This document shows positions 60,901-64,000 of a stretch of 64,000 bases of DNA, in pieces. This DNA comes from Monosporascus cannonballus (taxonomy: Eukaryota; Ascomycota; Sordariomycetes; Xylariales): positions 1 through 64,000 of the forward strand of contig QJNS01000309.1 of assembly GCA_004154925.1 (NCBI GenBank). The letters are read 5' to 3'. Made by a program: the position numbers and the translations under genes. Positions within the stretch are counted from its first letter, which is position 1, and each line of letters starts with the position of its first letter. The notes under the pieces are model-generated. The model was not told the origin of the DNA and ran no database searches. It saw only the letters and a list, made by a program, of their open reading frames with translations.

Positions 60901-62992
60901 CTTGCTATACAACGCGGCGTCACGGATGACGGCAAGGCCCTCAGAGACGAAGCCAAGTCAAAGGGTCTCAGGATCGATGAGGCCAAGTCTGCAGATGACA
61001 TCCAATGGGTTCTCAAGATGCGCTCTCAAAAGATGTTCGAGCAATCCGGCAACCAGGAGAGGCTGGAGCAGCTTGACATCGATTCTATCCTAGAGAACGC
61101 CGAAGTCACGAAGACGAAGGTGGATGACAACATGAACCTGAGCACAGGTGGCATCGACTGGGACAATTTCATGCAGTACACCGACGTCAAGGTGGACGAT
61201 CTTAATCTGGACTGGGACCAAATTATACCTGCGGATCAGCTAGCCGCGATTAAGGAGGAAGAAGAAAAGAAGAAGCAGGATGAGTATCTAGCAAAGGAGC
61301 TGGAGGCGAGCGCTCCTCGCCGAGCTGCACTCAAGAGCGTGAGGAGCAACGCCGATAATGAGAGGGCTGAGCGCATCGCGAAGAAGCGGGAAAGAGAGCA
61401 GCTCAAGCAGGAGCGTCTTGAGGAACAGCGAGCGATGCTCTCCGACCCACGACGGCCTCTGAACGAGAAGGAGACTCGAAATATGGTCAGAGCCTTCATG
61501 CGCTACGGCTTTATCGAAGATCGCCCAGATGAGCTACTACGCGATGCTCGGCTGAGTGATCGCGACCGTGACTACATCGGCGGCCTCTTGCAAGACCTCA
61601 CCAGCGCCGCTCGTGAAGCAATGGAGAGGAACAGCGACGAGATCCGAATGCAAGAGCAGCAGGCGAAGAAGAAGATGACCAAGAAGGACATTAAGGCCGT
61701 GATGTTTGATTTCGCTGAGGTCAAAAAGATCAATGCCGAAACTATCCTAGAACGTCCGCCTCAGCAACGCCTCCTCCGACGTGTCCTCGGAAATTGTCCA
61801 GACTTTCGGACTTTCCGCCTCCCAGAGGCCACCAAGGCTGCGCACTACAGCTGCGAGTGGGGTCCTCGGGAAGACGGCATGCTCCTTGTCGGTATTGATC
61901 GCTACGGCTTTGGCGCTTGGGCGCAGATCCGAGATGACAAAGAACTCGGGATGCAGGATAAGTTCTTCCTGGAAGAGCATCGCATCGAGAAGAAGCAGGA
62001 GCGTGAACAGGCCGAGGCCAAGGGTGCGAAGGCACCGGGAGCTGTCCACCTGGTAAGACGTGCGGAGTATCTGTTGTCTGTACTCACTTCTATCCATTCG
62101 AACGATGCCAATGCGCAGAAGGTCGTCGAGAACCATCACCGCAACAACAAGAAATCTGCCCATTCTCTGGCCAACGGCCACCGCCGCTCCGACAAGGCGG
62201 GCTCTGTGTCCGCATCTCCCGCCCCTCGAGACTCTAAGAAGGTTCCACATCGGGAACGGGAACGGGATCGGGATTACGATCGTGCTCACTATCGGGGAGA
62301 ACACCATCGTTCTCGCAGCAGCCTCGGCGACGGTGGTACGCCTAGACCGGACTCCAAGAGGAAGCATAGCGGTGACGCTGAAGAAAGACGTCACAAGCAC
62401 CGCCGAATGGATGAGAGCCGTCGAAGCGAGGCGGATCAACTAGATGCCGAGGAGGCAGACGACCTGCGAAACGCCCCTGTGATCGAGGCTCTCATGCAAC
62501 CAATCTGGACGCACGTACAGAAAGTTGAGTCGTGTACCAAAACTAACATTCCTGGTGCCAAAGCTAGAGCCAAGGTTCTGAAATCTGAAATCACCCATAT
62601 CGGTGATTTCATCGAGGGCTTGTACAAGACTTCGGGTCTGACTCTCGATGAAGTTGCAGAGCTCAAGCCGAAACTATGGTATGCTCATACGTAATATCCG
62701 ACTGCATGAGTGCGCTAACCTCGGCCGTAGGAGATTTATTTCCAAGAAGATTCCTGCTTCGGAGAAGTCAGATAAGGACAAGGAGAAGTCATCCTCCGAT
62801 AAGCCTTCTTCTCAAGGGATGACGGGCCCGAGACTGGCCGTGCTGTACAAGCAATTAAAGCAGCAGCAGGTAGAAGAGAAATTGAAGCGGCAGGCAGAAG
62901 CTCAGAACGGCGACAGCCAGAAGTCTAAAGGCTCCGGCTCGGTCACCACTAATGGATCTTCCCGGGGGGAGTCGTCCAAGCTGAACCACTAG
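57980..62992 (+). CDS. CHD1: CHD1 chromodomain helicase (chromatin remodeller)
   Basis: Five exons (57980-58387, 58444-58470, 58533-58632, 58700-62678, 62731-62992) give 1591 residues. The 27-nt second exon encodes SRPTKHPKI and joins LYGLRRS to VDSDEDEDD without a frame change. An acidic Ser-rich N-terminus precedes two chromodomains (about 271-345 and 371-425). The SNF2 ATPase has DEMGLGKTVQT (about 480), VDEAHRLKN (about 588), then STRAGGLGINLM and a late Arg finger in MARAHRIGQKRPV. A SANT/SLIDE-like region follows, with a charged linker of [11 protein letters not shown] type. The CHD1 C-terminal helical domain (DUF4208) begins near 1429 (PVIEALMQPIWTHVQ, then KPKLWRFISKK across the last intron). 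It spaces nucleosomes over transcribed genes, guided by methylated H3K4 in other organisms. Confidence 0.95.
58444..58470 (+). other. CHD1: 27-nt microexon of CHD1
   Basis: It is flanked by an acceptor (ctcatag) and a donor (gtaagt). Skipping it would keep the frame and remove nine residues (SRPTKHPKI), so an alternative short form is possible. It was placed because it links the N-terminal GLRRS and VDSDEDED segments, with introns of 56 and 62 bp on the two sides. Confidence 0.8.
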
Positions 62993-64000
62993 TAGTTCGC
63001 CACCGGCCAGGATTCATCAGGGGTCAAGGAGTCACCTTTATGCGGGAGGCCTTTTAGCATGATTATCACTCTGCATTGGACGGCGTTATGGATTGCATCG
63101 TATAGACTTTGACGGAGATACTTTGCCCCCTTTCTCAAAGTCCCGAATCATGATTCGTACCCGGCAGAAAAAGCATGGTTGTTACAGGAAGGGAGGTCTT
63201 GGAGTTATGTGTCACATTGTTCCCGCTTCATTTGTCGCCTATGTTCGGGAGTCTTCTCCTTATCTGCGAGCGAGACGGGCATGCTTGCCCTAGTGGTGTT
63301 ACAAGAGCAAAGACGTATTGGGAAACGCGCCCCAGGAAGGGAGACGAAGAAGTTGCTGTATCTCTGTTGTATCACAACACCCGAGGGACTCGGCCGGGTC
63401 TTTCTGACGATACGGAAAAGCCCGAATTCCGCGGAGACGGTTGTGCAGTCCGGCCTCTCAGCCGGTAGATGCCGGGGCTAGTTGGTCTTTCCCATAGGCC
63501 TAGTCTTGCAAGGGGAGAGGGTGATGAAAGGACGGAAGGGATGATGACTTATCATTAATTCTTACTGCTCTCGCACACAGTTCTGTGTGTAGGTAGTAGG
63601 CAAGGTGCTATGTTGGGGGAGAGCGGGAGGCCGGACGGCATCTGGCCGCTTCACTCGCTGTAGCGGGCGGCGGGAGATCGTGCACGCTGCTTAACTACTG
63701 CTGCCACCGCCACCTGCTACTACCAATCACGATACCAACCGTACCATACCATTTTATACTGATTGTGATGATATATGTGGGACTTGCGTGCATGTACATA
63801 TGACCGACTGATTTGTAAAATAATGCGATGGGAATGAGACACTCCTGGACAAAAGCCAGCTTGCCCTCCTTTGGGGAGTACTGGAATGGCGGTAATGCTT
63901 GGTGGTTGGAGGATGCGAGCACGTGACCATCCTTGCCTCCAGCCCGCTAAGTGCGGCTCCTATCCGACCTGAGCAGTGCTCCTCCGTACGGAGGTACGCA
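62993..64000. other. Downstream region of CHD1, no gene seen
   Basis: The CHD1 3' side continues to the window end without a supported gene. A GTAGGTAGTAGG motif lies near 63590, and the last bases form the partly palindromic tccgtacggaggtacg. Confidence 0.55.

Overview
This window is nuclear DNA of a filamentous ascomycete (Pezizomycotina, probably a sordariomycete-like lineage). The evidence is short 50-70 bp introns with GTAAGT-type donors and CTAAC-like branch sites, core fungal genes, and a sharp split between an AT-rich repeat block and GC-balanced gene space. The repeat block carries the signature of RIP (repeat-induced point mutation): C-to-T and G-to-A changes, TpA excess, and destroyed reading frames. 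I cannot name the species.

Positions 1-22063 are a nested graveyard of Ty3/gypsy LTR retrotransposons. Element A (+ strand, LTRs 984-1372 and 14673-15060) is split by element B (+ strand, 4752-11842, two 221-bp LTRs). B inserted just after the reverse transcriptase YxDD motif of A, and the A reading frame resumes on the far side. A small non-autonomous DNA-transposon-like insert with terminal inverted repeats (about 2645-2927) sits in the gag region of A. Element C (- strand, 15321-22058) is complete end to end, with LTRs of 378 and 413 bp that differ by exactly one 35-bp internal repeat and a 5-bp target duplication (agaaa/aggaa). A further LTR of the C type lies at 569-935.

Positions 22064-40319 are transitional and gene-poor. 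They hold two gene relics fused head to head (an exon of a PDR-type ABC transporter on - and a 5'-truncated, frameshifted short-chain dehydrogenase on +), one intact homeobox transcription factor gene (27021-28954, -), and then about 11 kb in which I find no gene. Part of this (about 30.5-38.9 kb) is strikingly featureless.

Positions 40320-64000 are ordinary gene space with six housekeeping genes whose exons I could join in frame: a HAD sugar/glycerol phosphatase (-), the 60S-assembly GTPase NUG1 (+), the TRAPPII subunit TRS65 (-), the U1 snRNP splicing factor PRP40 (+), the ribosome-recycling Fe-S ABC protein RLI1 (-, 12 exons) and the chromatin remodeller CHD1 (+, with a 27-nt microexon). 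They form divergent pairs (HAD/NUG1, TRS65/PRP40, RLI1/CHD1) and convergent pairs (NUG1/TRS65, PRP40/RLI1). They do not form a pathway cluster. TACCTACCTA-type motifs recur in the spacers between them. I see no convincing tRNA, rRNA, CRISPR or biosynthetic cluster. The most unusual items are the nested repeat structure with its small inverted-repeat insert, the chimeric relic junction at 22885, and the featureless desert.
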